Assembly (NCBI RefSeq): GCF_030413175.1
Contig: NZ_CP129212.1
Coordinates: 1,798,001-1,862,000 of the forward strand
Length of the DNA stretch: 64,000 bases
Direction of reading: 5' to 3'
Source: Bradyrhizobium roseum
GTDB lineage: Bacteria > Pseudomonadota > Alphaproteobacteria > Rhizobiales > Xanthobacteraceae
Each line of letters begins with the position of its first letter. Position 1 is the stretch's first letter. Below, in pieces: positions 53,175 to 61,703 of this stretch. A model generated the notes under the pieces. That model was not told where the DNA came from and did not search any database. It saw only the letters and a list, made by a program, of their open reading frames with translations. Position numbers and translations under genes: made by a program.

Positions 53175-54176
53175 TCATCCGTTCTTGTCCCGCACGCGCA
53201 GCGGCGCTTCCTGCACCGCATCGCCCCACCGCCAGCGCCGGGCGGCGGCATAATCCGCTTTGGCGCGGCGCGGCACCTTCGTGATCGCGACGCCCTCCGG
53301 CATGCAGAGTTTTGCCGCTATTTCAACCTTGCTCACAGCCGGCTGCGCCAGCACCCGCGACGGGTGTGCGCCGACCGCTGCGCGCGTCAGTGCCACATAG
53401 CAGAACCTTTCGTCCTCGAACGGCAACTCTGCGCCCTTGACCTGCTTGTGCGCGCGCGAGCGCTGCAGACGTTGCGAAAAATGGCACCAGTCGGGCGGCT
53501 GCAGCGGGCATTTGCCGTCATGCGGGCAGGGCGCGGCGACATGGGCGCCCTTCGCGATCAACTGCTCACGGAGCGCGATGATGCGCCCATAGCCCGCCGG
53601 CGTGCCGGGCTCGACCACGAGCAGCGTGTCGCGGGTCTTCTGCCACATCAGTTCGGTGAGCGCGCGTCGCTCGCCGTCGCCGATCTCGCCGATCATGTAG
53701 CTCGCCACCACGAGGTCCGCCGCATCCGCTTTCGCCAGTGCCGCGCGGGCTTCTCCGCGTTCGTAGCCGACGTGGCGCAGCCGAAAGCTGTCGGCGACGA
53801 GGCCGAGGGCCAGCGTCCGCAAGGCGTCGTTGGCATCGAGCAGCGCAAAATCCTGTAGCGTAGGAAAAGCTTCGGCCGCCGCCCAAGTGGCCGTGCCCGG
53901 TCCGGCGCCGACGTCGAGCAAACTTTTCGGCGCAAACTGCGGCCTGATCTCGATCGTCGCGTTCAGGCTCGCCGTGACCGCGGCGTAGGTCGCGGGCATC
54001 CGCGCCAGCGCGTAGGCCAGCGCATCGGTTTCCGACCGGATGCCGCCGGAGCCACCGCCGTCGCGATAGGTCTTCGAGATCGACGCGGAGCGGCCGGCGG
54101 CGTCAGTGCGCGAAAAACCGCGCAGCTTGCCGTCGAGCGCGGCTTTCAGTTCGGCGGGGAGGTCGGGTGAGGTCAT
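53175..54176 (-). CDS. Rsm22-like SAM-dependent methyltransferase
   Basis: 333 residues. SAM-binding motif I is SLLDVGAGPGTATWAA near residue 85. Later comes a Cys-rich segment CPHDGKCPLQPPDWCHFSQR near residue 215, which in the Rsm22/METTL17 family has been linked to an iron-sulfur cluster. The family associates with the small ribosomal subunit. It is separated from lemA by 115 bases and from smc by a palindromic repeat. The methylated target is not established in bacteria. Confidence 0.85.
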   Translation of the reverse strand: MTSPDLPAELKAALDGKLRGFSRTDAAGRSASISKTYRDGGGSGGIRSETDALAYALARMPATYAAVTASLNATIEIRPQFAPKSLLDVGAGPGTATWAAAEAFPTLQDFALLDANDALRTLALGLVADSFRLRHVGYERGEARAALAKADAADLVVASYMIGEIGDGERRALTELMWQKTRDTLLVVEPGTPAGYGRIIALREQLIAKGAHVAAPCPHDGKCPLQPPDWCHFSQRLQRSRAHKQVKGAELPFEDERFCYVALTRAAVGAHPSRVLAQPAVSKVEIAAKLCMPEGVAITKVPRRAKADYAAARRWRWGDAVQEAPLRVRDKNG

Positions 54177-54189
54177 GGTGTGCCTCGAA

Positions 54190-54329
54190 CCCTCTCCCCT
54201 TGTGGGAGAGGGTGGATCAATCGCGCAAAGCGCGATTGAGACGGGTGAGGGGTTCTCTCCGCGAGCACCCTAGCCGAAAGAACCCCTCATCCGGCGCTTC
54301 GCGCCACCTTCTCCCACAAGGGGAGAAGG
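54190..54329. repeat. Palindromic intergenic repeat (CCCTCTCCCCTTGTGGGAGAGGG family)
   Basis: The element opens CCTCTCCCCTTGTGGGAG and closes CTCCCACAAGGGGAGAAGG. Inside, ATCGCGCAAAGCGCGATTGAG and GGGTGAGGGGTTC/GAACCCCTCATCC give further complementary arms. About 140 bases long, it separates the Rsm22 and smc genes and resembles elements scattered through Bradyrhizobium and Rhizobium intergenic regions. Confidence 0.8.
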
Positions 54330-54337
54330 AAGAAAAA

Positions 54338-57300
54338 TCACGCCACGTTCTGATCCAGAATCTTCACCGCGTCGTCGAGGCCGACCGAGACCAGTTGCGA
54401 GACGCCGCGCTCGGCCATGGTGACGCCGAACAGCCGGTTCATCCGCGCCATCGTGATCGGGTTGTGGGTGATGATGATGAAGCGGGTTTCGGTCGACGAG
54501 GTCATCTCGTGCAGCAGGTTGCAGAACCGTTCCACGTTGTGGTCGTCGAGCGGCGCGTCGACCTCGTCCAGCACGCAGATCGGCGACGGGTTGGTGAGGA
54601 ACACCGCAAAGATCAGCGCCAGCGCCGTCAGCGCCTGCTCGCCGCCTGACAGCAGCGACAGCGTCTGCGGCTTCTTGCCCGGCGGCTTGGCGATGATTTC
54701 GAGGCCGGCTTCCAGCGGATCGTCGCTCTCGATCAGGTGCAACGCCGCTTCACCGCCGCCGAACAGTTCGACGAACAGCCGCTTGAAGTGGTCGTTGACG
54801 GTCTCGAACGAGGTCAGCAGTCGCTCGCGGGCCTCCTTGTTGAGGCTCTGGATGCCCTGGCGCAGCCGCTTGATGGCTTCGACCAGGTCGTCGCGCTCGG
54901 TGGTCAGCGCGGTGTGCTGGGTTTCGACCTCGCGCAGTTCTTCCTCGGCGCGCAAATTGACGGCGCCGAGACGCTCGCGGTCGCGGCGCAGCTTTTCCAG
55001 GTTTTCCTCGATCTCGTTGAGCGGCGGCAGTTCGGCGCCCGGTTCGATCTCGGCGAGGGCTCCGACCGCTTGCGGCTCGACTTCGAGCATGTCGTGGATT
55101 TCGCGCTCGATGTCGGCCAGCCGGCGCCTGGTGCCTTCCATGCGCTCCTCGGCGCGGGCGCAGGCCTCGCGGGCGGAGGAGAGCGCTTCGAGCGAGGCCT
55201 TGGCCTCGCGGTCGGTCTCCGCCATCATGCTCTCGGCGGCGGCCAGTGCGTCGGCGGCAACGCGGCGGGCGCTTTCGGCCGATTCGATCTCGTTGATCAG
55301 CGACCGGCGCTTTTCGGCGAACAGCGCCGGCGCATCTTCCAGGTCGGCCCGCTCGGCCGTCACTTCGGTGATGCGCGCCTCGACGGTCGCGACCTGGGAC
55401 GCCGCGCTCTCCCTTCGGTTCTGCCATTCGGTGCGTTCGGACGTGATCGCCTGCACGCGCCGGTCGGCCAGTTCCGCCTCGCGCGCCAGCGCCTGGGCTT
55501 CGGCCCGCACCTGGGCTGCGAAGCGGCGGTGGCCGTCGATCTCGGTGCGGACGGTCGAGAGTTTTGCCTCGGTCTCGTCGGTCGGCGCGAGTTCGGTCAG
55601 CGCGGCTTCGGCGCTCTCATGCGCGGCTTCGGCTTCGCTGCGATCGGCGGCGAGGCGGCTACGGGCTTCGGTCAGCGCGGATTTACGCGCGGCGTGGCGG
55701 CTGATCTCGCGCTCGGTCGTGGCATGGCGCTCGCGGGCGGCATCGGCCTCGCGCTGCGCCGCGCGCCAGGCTTCGCGGGCGGCGGATTCAGCTGCGGAAG
55801 CCATCTTCAGTTCGGCCTCGGCGTCTTCCAGCGCCCGGCGCTTGGCCGTCGCCTCCACGCGGGCCTGCTCCAGCTCCTGTTCGATGTCGACGAGGCGCGC
55901 GCGTTCGGCAAGCCGCCGTGCGGCGCCGGTCGGCGCATGCGCGGAGGCGACAAAACCGTCCCAGCGCCAGACGTCGCCTTCCAGCGACACCAGCCGCTGC
56001 CCGGTCTTCAATTGCGACACCAGTTCGGCGCCGCGCTCCTTCGCCACCACGCCGATCTGGGCCAGGCGGCGCGCCAGTTCGGGCGGCGCCTCGACATGGG
56101 CGGCGAGCGGATCGACGCCGGCCGGCAGTGTCGGATCCTCAAAACTGGCGCCGGCATTGGTCCAGCGCATCGGCGCGGACGGATCGATCGGTGCGTCGAG
56201 GTCGTCGCCGAGCACGGCGCCGATCGCCTTCTCATAGCCCTTGGCGACCGTGACGCCGTCGATGATCGGCGGCCACAGGTTCTTGGTTTCGGAGTTGACG
56301 AGTTTTGAGATGGTGCGCGCTTCGGTCTCCAGCCGCTGCACCCGCTTGTCGGCTTCGGTGAGCGGAGATCGGGAGGCTTCCAGCTTTTGCCGCGCGGCGA
56401 CATGGCCGGTCTCGGCGGCCTGGGCGGCGGCCTCGGAGGCGGCCAGCGTTTCCTGCGCGGTCTCCATGGTGGCGGCGAGCGTGTCGAGGTCGCCGAGATG
56501 GCCGGTTTCCTCGCTCAGCTTCTGCTCGTCGGCCTGCACCTTGGCAATTTCCTGGTCGAGCCGGGCGAGGCGGTCGCGGTGGGTGCGGACGCCGCCTGCG
56601 AGCTGGGTGCGCTTCGCGGTGAGTTCGGCCAGCGCCGCGGTCAGTTCGCCGAACAGGCGCTCGGCCGCAGCCAGCGTCGCTTCCGCTTCCGACACGCGTT
56701 CATCCATGCCGGAGCGCTTTTCGACGCGCGACTTGATCTCTTCCTTTAATTCGGCGTCCTCGGTGTCGAGCCGCTGCAGCGCCACTTCGGCATCGGAGGC
56801 CTGCTGCTGCTCGCGCGCGATGTCGCCGGCGAACTGCTGCAGCCGCCGGTCGAGCTCGGCGACGCGCTCTTTGGCGCGCGCTTCCTCGCGGTCGAGCTGT
56901 TCGCGGGCGTTGGTCAGCCGCTGCAGACCGGCCGCGGCGCGGGCCTCGCCCTCGCGCAGCGCCGGCAGCTCGGAGGCGCGGATCGCCTGGATGCGCGCCG
57001 CCTCGGCCTGCTCGCGGGTGCGCTCGGCCATTTCGCGGACGTTGATGTCGTGGGTATGCCCGGCCTCGGCGACGTCGGCATTGGCGCCCAGCCAGCGCAG
57101 ATGGAACAGCGTGGCTTCGGCCTTGCGCACCTTGGCGGCGACTTCGCGGAAGCGAATGGCCTGGCGCGCCTGCTTCTTCAACCCTTCCATCTGGCCGGAC
57201 AATTGCCCGATCACGTCCTCGACGCGGGTGAGGTTGGTTTCCGCCGCCCGCAGCCGCAGTTCGGCTTCGTGGCGGCGGGCATGCAGACCGGCGACGCCGG

Positions 57301-57802
57301 CGGCGTCTTCCAGCACGCGGCGGCGCTGTTCAGGCTTCGCCTGGATGATCTCGCCGATCTTGCCCTGGTGGACCAGCGCCGGGGATCGCGCGCCGGTGGC
57401 GGCATCCGCAAACAGGATCTGCACGTCGCGGGCGCGCACGTCGCGGCCGTTGATGCGGTAGACCGAGCCGGCCTCGCGCTCGATCCGGCGGGAGATTTCC
57501 AGCACCTGGGCGTCATTGACGGCGGCCGGCGCCGAGCGATCGGAATTGTCGATCGTCATGGTCACTTCGGCGTGGTTGCGCGCCGGACGGTTGCCGGAAC
57601 CGGCGAAGATCACCGCGTCCATGTCGGCGGCGCGCAGCGATTTGTGCGATGTTTCGCCCATCGCCCAGCGCAGCGCCTCGACCAGGTTCGACTTGCCGCA
57701 ACCGTTCGGCCCGACGACGCCGGTAAGGCCGGGTTCGATCATGAAATCAGTGGCTTCAACGAACGACTTGAAACCGTGGAGGCGGAGGCGCGTGAGCTTC
57801 AT
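54338..57802 (-). CDS. smc: Chromosome segregation ATPase SMC
   Basis: 1154 residues from the ATG at 57802 (MKLTRLRLHGFKSF), the family's normal length. Walker A GPNGCGKSN is at residues 32-40. Two long coiled coils (about 165-510 and 665-1000) surround a hinge (FEDPTLPAGVDPLAAHV region). The C-terminal head has the ABC signature LLSGGEQALTALAL and Walker B CVLDEVDAPLD. It organises and segregates the chromosome with ScpA and ScpB, which are not in the window. The 231 bases to dsbA hold nothing I can annotate. Confidence 0.96.
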   Translation of the reverse strand: MKLTRLRLHGFKSFVEATDFMIEPGLTGVVGPNGCGKSNLVEALRWAMGETSHKSLRAADMDAVIFAGSGNRPARNHAEVTMTIDNSDRSAPAAVNDAQVLEISRRIEREAGSVYRINGRDVRARDVQILFADAATGARSPALVHQGKIGEIIQAKPEQRRRVLEDAAGVAGLHARRHEAELRLRAAETNLTRVEDVIGQLSGQMEGLKKQARQAIRFREVAAKVRKAEATLFHLRWLGANADVAEAGHTHDINVREMAERTREQAEAARIQAIRASELPALREGEARAAAGLQRLTNAREQLDREEARAKERVAELDRRLQQFAGDIAREQQQASDAEVALQRLDTEDAELKEEIKSRVEKRSGMDERVSEAEATLAAAERLFGELTAALAELTAKRTQLAGGVRTHRDRLARLDQEIAKVQADEQKLSEETGHLGDLDTLAATMETAQETLAASEAAAQAAETGHVAARQKLEASRSPLTEADKRVQRLETEARTISKLVNSETKNLWPPIIDGVTVAKGYEKAIGAVLGDDLDAPIDPSAPMRWTNAGASFEDPTLPAGVDPLAAHVEAPPELARRLAQIGVVAKERGAELVSQLKTGQRLVSLEGDVWRWDGFVASAHAPTGAARRLAERARLVDIEQELEQARVEATAKRRALEDAEAELKMASAAESAAREAWRAAQREADAARERHATTEREISRHAARKSALTEARSRLAADRSEAEAAHESAEAALTELAPTDETEAKLSTVRTEIDGHRRFAAQVRAEAQALAREAELADRRVQAITSERTEWQNRRESAASQVATVEARITEVTAERADLEDAPALFAEKRRSLINEIESAESARRVAADALAAAESMMAETDREAKASLEALSSAREACARAEERMEGTRRRLADIEREIHDMLEVEPQAVGALAEIEPGAELPPLNEIEENLEKLRRDRERLGAVNLRAEEELREVETQHTALTTERDDLVEAIKRLRQGIQSLNKEARERLLTSFETVNDHFKRLFVELFGGGEAALHLIESDDPLEAGLEIIAKPPGKKPQTLSLLSGGEQALTALALIFAVFLTNPSPICVLDEVDAPLDDHNVERFCNLLHEMTSSTETRFIIITHNPITMARMNRLFGVTMAERGVSQLVSVGLDDAVKILDQNVA

Positions 57803-58033
57803 GGAACACAGATCTCTGTTGGCCGGGCGCGAATCTTCCAGCCGCGACAATACCATGGAAGGCAGTGCCGGTACGGATGGACAGCCCCTTTGCGGCTCTA
57901 AACGAGCGGCGACAATGGCGAGGCCGGGGCCGGAGGGCAACGGGCCGAACCGGCTTTTCCCAAGGGATTTGAGGCGCTTGTGCGGCGTCTTTTGCTGGAC
58001 TTATCGGCTCGAATGAATCCGCGAGGCGCCGAA

Positions 58034-58687
58034 TCAGCTCTTCAGCATCGAATTGATGCGCTTGGCGAACTCTTCAAAGCTCTGCTCGCCCTTGAGCATC
58101 TCGCCGTTGACGAAGAAGGTCGGGGTCGACTGCACCTTCAGCACCTCGGCGGCGTATTTCTGATCGGCGGCGATCTTGTCGAGCAGGGCCTGGTCCTTCA
58201 GGCAGTCCTCGACCTGGGTCTGGGTGAGGCCGGCCTGCTTGCCGATCCGGGTCAGCGTCTCGGTGGTGTTCTTCGTCACCCAGGCTTCCTGCTGCTTGAA
58301 CAAGAGGTCGATGACCGCGAAATATTTCGGGGCGTCGTCCTTGGCGATGCAGCGCGCCAGCATCGAGCCCGCCGCGGCCTTGATGTCGAGCGGGAATTCG
58401 CGGAACACGAAACGGATCTTGCCGGTGTCGATGAATTCCGTCTTGATCTTCGGAAACACCTTTTCGGTGAACGCCGCGCAGTGCGGGCAGGTCATCGAGG
58501 CGAATTCGGTGACGGTGACGGTCGCGTTCGCCGGCCCGATCGCCATGTCGGGCAGCGACACCGGCTTCGCCACGTCGGTGGCGGACTGCGCCAAGGCGTC
58601 CGCGATCAGCCGCAGCGGCGACAAGCCGGCGAGCAGACCGAGCCCGGTCAGCGAGAGAGCGGCGGTGAGTGCGCGGCGGGTGATCAT
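58034..58687 (-). CDS. DsbA-like periplasmic thiol:disulfide oxidoreductase
   Basis: 217 residues from the ATG at 58687 (MITRRALTAALS). A signal peptide with an N-terminal twin-Arg-like pair and hydrophobic stretch precedes the thioredoxin fold, with the active site TCPHC near residue 66 and a cis-Pro in STPTFFVNG near residue 186. It introduces disulfides in exported proteins. The DUF721, dsbA and smc order on one strand is usual in alphaproteobacteria. Confidence 0.92.
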   Translation of the reverse strand: MITRRALTAALSLTGLGLLAGLSPLRLIADALAQSATDVAKPVSLPDMAIGPANATVTVTEFASMTCPHCAAFTEKVFPKIKTEFIDTGKIRFVFREFPLDIKAAAGSMLARCIAKDDAPKYFAVIDLLFKQQEAWVTKNTTETLTRIGKQAGLTQTQVEDCLKDQALLDKIAADQKYAAEVLKVQSTPTFFVNGEMLKGEQSFEEFAKRINSMLKS

Positions 58688-58808
58688 CAAGGTCTGCTCC
58701 CGAATGGCGCGTTCACGCCCGAAAGAGAAGTGTCGAAACACGCCTTCGCTAGCTTGAAACGCCGGATGAGGCAATGGCCGCTTGCGGCGGGCGTGCGGCG
58801 CAAAAGGC

Positions 58809-59288
58809 TCAATTTCGCTTGATCGCGGCGCCGAGCCGGGCCAGCGCGGCGCGCAGTTCCTCGTCCTCGACCGCCGACAGCGTTTCGGCAACTTTTGCCA
58901 CGGCCTTGGGGTCCGGCGCGCGGCCGCGCACGGGCGCCTTGCGGCGCGACAACGGCGCCTGCCGCAGCGCCAGCCGCCCGACCGCGCTCCAGCCGAAGAA
59001 GCGGTTGACCCGCTGCAAAATGACGTCGGAGGAGTGCTGGATCTCCAGCGCCGCCGGCCCCTCTACCCGCAGGATCAGCGTCGCCGGCTCCTGCGGCTGT
59101 CCTTGCACCGGCCGCGGCCATTGCATCTTCAGCGGCTCGGAATGGCGCGCGATCTCGGCCCCCGCGATGTCGGCCCAGCGCGTCACCAACTCGCGCGCTG
59201 CAAAGCCCTGCTTGGCGTAGGCCTCGGAGAACACGTCGTTGAGCAGGACGGACAGCGGTTTTGCCGAGATGCGGCCGGGTTTTGCCAT
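58809..59288 (-). CDS. DUF721 (DciA-like) protein
   Basis: 159 residues from the ATG at 59288. The N-terminal DUF721 fold is seen in LLNDVFSEAYAKQGF, LVTRWADIAGAEIARHSEP and LILRVEGPAALEIQHSS (abridged). DciA-type DUF721 proteins load the replicative helicase in bacteria lacking DnaC; this short form is a plausible member. The C-terminal basic region (APLSRRKAPVRGRAPDPKAV, abridged: SRRKAPVRGRAP) is probably a flexible nucleic-acid-binding tail. It is followed by dsbA and smc. Confidence 0.87.
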   Translation of the reverse strand: MAKPGRISAKPLSVLLNDVFSEAYAKQGFAARELVTRWADIAGAEIARHSEPLKMQWPRPVQGQPQEPATLILRVEGPAALEIQHSSDVILQRVNRFFGWSAVGRLALRQAPLSRRKAPVRGRAPDPKAVAKVAETLSAVEDEELRAALARLGAAIKRN

Positions 59289-59320
59289 GGTATGTCTTAT
59301 ACCCTTAGCTGCGGCCCGGG

Positions 59321-59608
59321 TCACGCCGCGCGCGGCCGTATCGTCTTCAGGTCCCGGTCGATCTCGCGCCGCCGCTGCATCAAGTCGTAGTCCATTTGCA
59401 GGCCCAGGAAGAAGCCCTCGGAAAGACCGAAATAGCGCGCCAGCCGGAGGTCGGTATCGGCCGTGATGTCCCGCTTGCCCAGGACGATTTCGTTGATGCG
59501 GCGCGGGGGCACATGAACGGCCCGCGCCAGCCCGTTCTGGCTCAGCCCCATCGGCTTGAGGAACTCCTCGAGCAGGATCTCGCCGGGATGCGGGTTGAAT
59601 TTGGCCAT
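59321..59608 (-). CDS. HigA-type antitoxin / XRE-family protein without visible toxin
   Basis: 95 residues starting MAKFNPHPGEILLEEFL, the signature opening of HigA (VapI) antitoxins. The helix-turn-helix is LSQNGLARAVHVPPRRINEIV near residues 22-42 (abridged: NGLARAVHVPPRRINE), followed by DLRLARYFGLSEGFFL. Normally a higB toxin gene lies directly upstream; on the minus strand above 59608 I find no open frame resembling HigB, so this is an orphan or a solitary regulator. It is close to, but probably separate from, DUF721. Confidence 0.85.
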   Translation of the reverse strand: MAKFNPHPGEILLEEFLKPMGLSQNGLARAVHVPPRRINEIVLGKRDITADTDLRLARYFGLSEGFFLGLQMDYDLMQRRREIDRDLKTIRPRAA

Positions 59609-59858
59609 GGCGTGTTTGTAGCACGTCGCAGTTGATCACAGAAGCCGACTGATGCCATCGCTGCATCTCAAGCTCCTCTGGAGAAATTCTCCACGTCCGT
59701 CTGAAGGACTTCTTCAAGCATCTCACCTCGATTTGTCCAATGTCGGCGACATGGCTGTGAACCCACTCACGAGCCTTCGCTCCGCCCGCTGACAGTTTGC
59801 CTGCGTGCGAAACATCGAATGACGGCAGCCCGCCGCTGACAACACAGGAGACGGATCC

Positions 59859-60428
59859 ATGACCGCAAACAACTCGACGGCCACGCAGGTCAAGAACGGC
59901 GTCAACGTAGAGGCCCTGCTCGGCGCGCGCGAAGCGCTGGAGAAGGCGCCGGAGGCCGCGCAGTTCAAATGGCGCGCCAGTTGCGAATGGTTGAACGGCA
60001 CGCACAGCCGCTCCACGATCGGAAAATTCTTCGGGCTCGGCGCCGAACAGTCGCGCGACACGACGTTCACCGTCGAGGCGGACCATCCCAAGGTTTTTGC
60101 GTCCGAGGACCATGCGCCGACGCCGGTCGAACTGGTTCTGTCCGGCCTGGCGAGCTGCCTGACCGCCGGCGTTGCCGCGATCGCCCAGCGCCGCGGCATC
60201 CAGCTTCATTCGGTCAAGGCGACGCTCGAGGCCGACATGGACATTCAAGGCATTCTCGGCATCGACGATGACGTGCGCAACGGTTTTGGCGCCATCCGCG
60301 TCCACTTCGACATCCGTGCCGATGCCGACGAAGACGACATCAAGGCGTTGGTGGCGCAATCGCAGAAGCGCTCCGCGGTCTTCGACATCATCACCAATCC
60401 GACTGCCGTCTTCGTCACGGTCAACTGA
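59859..60428 (+). CDS. OsmC family peroxidase-like protein
   Basis: 189 residues with a CAGGAGACG site. The OsmC fold has the Glu/Arg helper region (AQFKWRASCEWLNGTHSRS, abridged: FKWRASCEWLNG), the second helix Cys region VLSGLASCLTAGVAAIA with one redox Cys at about residue 105, and AQSQKRSAVFDII near the end, where the second Cys of classical OsmC/Ohr is replaced (RSAV). With only one of the two peroxidatic cysteines it may handle organic peroxides poorly. It is the first gene of an osmC-flavoprotein-MFS cluster. Confidence 0.82.
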   Translation: MTANNSTATQVKNGVNVEALLGAREALEKAPEAAQFKWRASCEWLNGTHSRSTIGKFFGLGAEQSRDTTFTVEADHPKVFASEDHAPTPVELVLSGLASCLTAGVAAIAQRRGIQLHSVKATLEADMDIQGILGIDDDVRNGFGAIRVHFDIRADADEDDIKALVAQSQKRSAVFDIITNPTAVFVTVN

Positions 60429-60449
60429 TCGCGAGCGGGAGCGAGTGTC

Positions 60450-61691
60450 GTGAGATCAGCGACCGCGATCATCATCGGTGCCGGCCATTCCGGCCTCGCC
60501 ATGAGCTGGCATCTGACAGCCCGTTCGATCGACCATGTGGTCCTCGAACGCGGCGAGATCGCCCATTCATGGCGAACGGAGCGGTGGGACTCGCTACGCC
60601 TGCTGACGCCGAACTGGCAAAGCCGGCTGCCGGGCCATGGCTATGCCGGCGCGGACCGGGACGGCTTCATGACCATGCCGGAGGTCGTGCACTTCCTGCA
60701 GCGCTATGCCGAAGTTTCGCGCGCACCCGTCATACCGGGTGTGCGCGTTACACGGGTGAGGCAGGATGCGGAGGGCTACGAACTCTCGACCAGCCAGGGT
60801 GGATGGCGCTGCCGCCAACTGGTGATCGCGAGCGGGGCGTGCAATCTCGCTTCGGTCCCGTCGCTGAGCGCCGGCCTGCCCACCAAAGTGGCCAGCCTGA
60901 CGCCCATGCAGTACCGGCGTCCCGACCTGTTGCCGGATGGCGGGGTCATGATCGTGGGCGCCTCCGCGAGCGGCGTCCAGCTCGCCCGTGAGATCCAGGC
61001 CGCCGGTCGTCGCGTCGTGCTTTCCGTGGGCGAGCATGTCCGGATGCCGCGAACCTATCGTGGCCGGGACATCCAATGGTGGATGGATGCCATCGGTGCG
61101 ATGGATCTCCGATACGACGCCGCGGAGAACATCGAGAGGGCGCGGCGGCTGCCGTCGCCGCAACTCGTCGGAACGCCCGAGCGCGCGACGGTCGACCTCA
61201 ACAGCCTGCGTCAGGCCGGCGTCGAACTCGTGGGCCGGCTCGCCGGGCTTCGTGATGGCAAGGCGCAATTCTCCGGCTCGCTGGCCAATGTCTGTGCTCT
61301 GGCCGACCTGAAGATGAACCGATTGCTGGCCGCCATCGATGCGTGGGTGACCGCAAGCGGACTCGAACAACGGTTCGCGGCCCCCCATCGCCCCGCACCG
61401 ACCGTGGTGGGCGCCGGGACGAAGCTGAGCCTGGACCTGATCGCGGAAGGCATCGCCACGGTGATCTGGGCGACCGGTTATCGGCCGGATTATTCCTGGC
61501 TCGACGTGCCGGTGCTCGACCGCCACGGACGTATCAGGCACGACGGCGGCGTTGTGGCCGCCCCAGGTCTGTACGTGATGGGCCTGCCGTTCATGCGCCG
61601 GCGCAAATCATCCTTCATCGACGGCGCCGCGGGGGACGCCGCGGACCTCGCGGCGCATCTGCACCAGAGCCTTGATCGTGCTGCGGCGTGA
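60450..61691 (+). CDS. Flavin-containing monooxygenase-like NAD(P)/FAD oxidoreductase
   Basis: 413 residues from a GTG at 60450. The FAD-binding GAGHSGLAMSWHL (GxGxxG) is at residues 10-22, LLTPNWQSRLPG is near residue 50, the NADPH-binding GASASGVQLA is near residue 170, and the conserved ATGYRPDYSWLDVP near residue 345. These resemble class B FMOs of the CzcO/ArsO type. The likely product is an N- or S-hydroxylated compound or a Baeyer-Villiger ester; the substrate is unknown. It follows osmC by 21 bases and precedes an MFS exporter by 12. Confidence 0.85.
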   Translation: MRSATAIIIGAGHSGLAMSWHLTARSIDHVVLERGEIAHSWRTERWDSLRLLTPNWQSRLPGHGYAGADRDGFMTMPEVVHFLQRYAEVSRAPVIPGVRVTRVRQDAEGYELSTSQGGWRCRQLVIASGACNLASVPSLSAGLPTKVASLTPMQYRRPDLLPDGGVMIVGASASGVQLAREIQAAGRRVVLSVGEHVRMPRTYRGRDIQWWMDAIGAMDLRYDAAENIERARRLPSPQLVGTPERATVDLNSLRQAGVELVGRLAGLRDGKAQFSGSLANVCALADLKMNRLLAAIDAWVTASGLEQRFAAPHRPAPTVVGAGTKLSLDLIAEGIATVIWATGYRPDYSWLDVPVLDRHGRIRHDGGVVAAPGLYVMGLPFMRRRKSSFIDGAAGDAADLAAHLHQSLDRAAA

Positions 61692-61703
61692 AAGGCCAAG
61701 GCG

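Noticed and set aside
54417-56308. Long plus-strand open frames (606 and 523 codons) over smc
   Set aside because: Ser/Arg-rich and Gly/Arg-rich translations mirror the coiled-coil codons of smc; no independent evidence for a gene.
59609-59858. Search for a higB toxin upstream of higA
   Set aside because: Only a 17-codon frame (MLEEVLQTDVENFSRGA) is visible in this interval; nothing resembles HigB, so no toxin or pseudogene is annotated.
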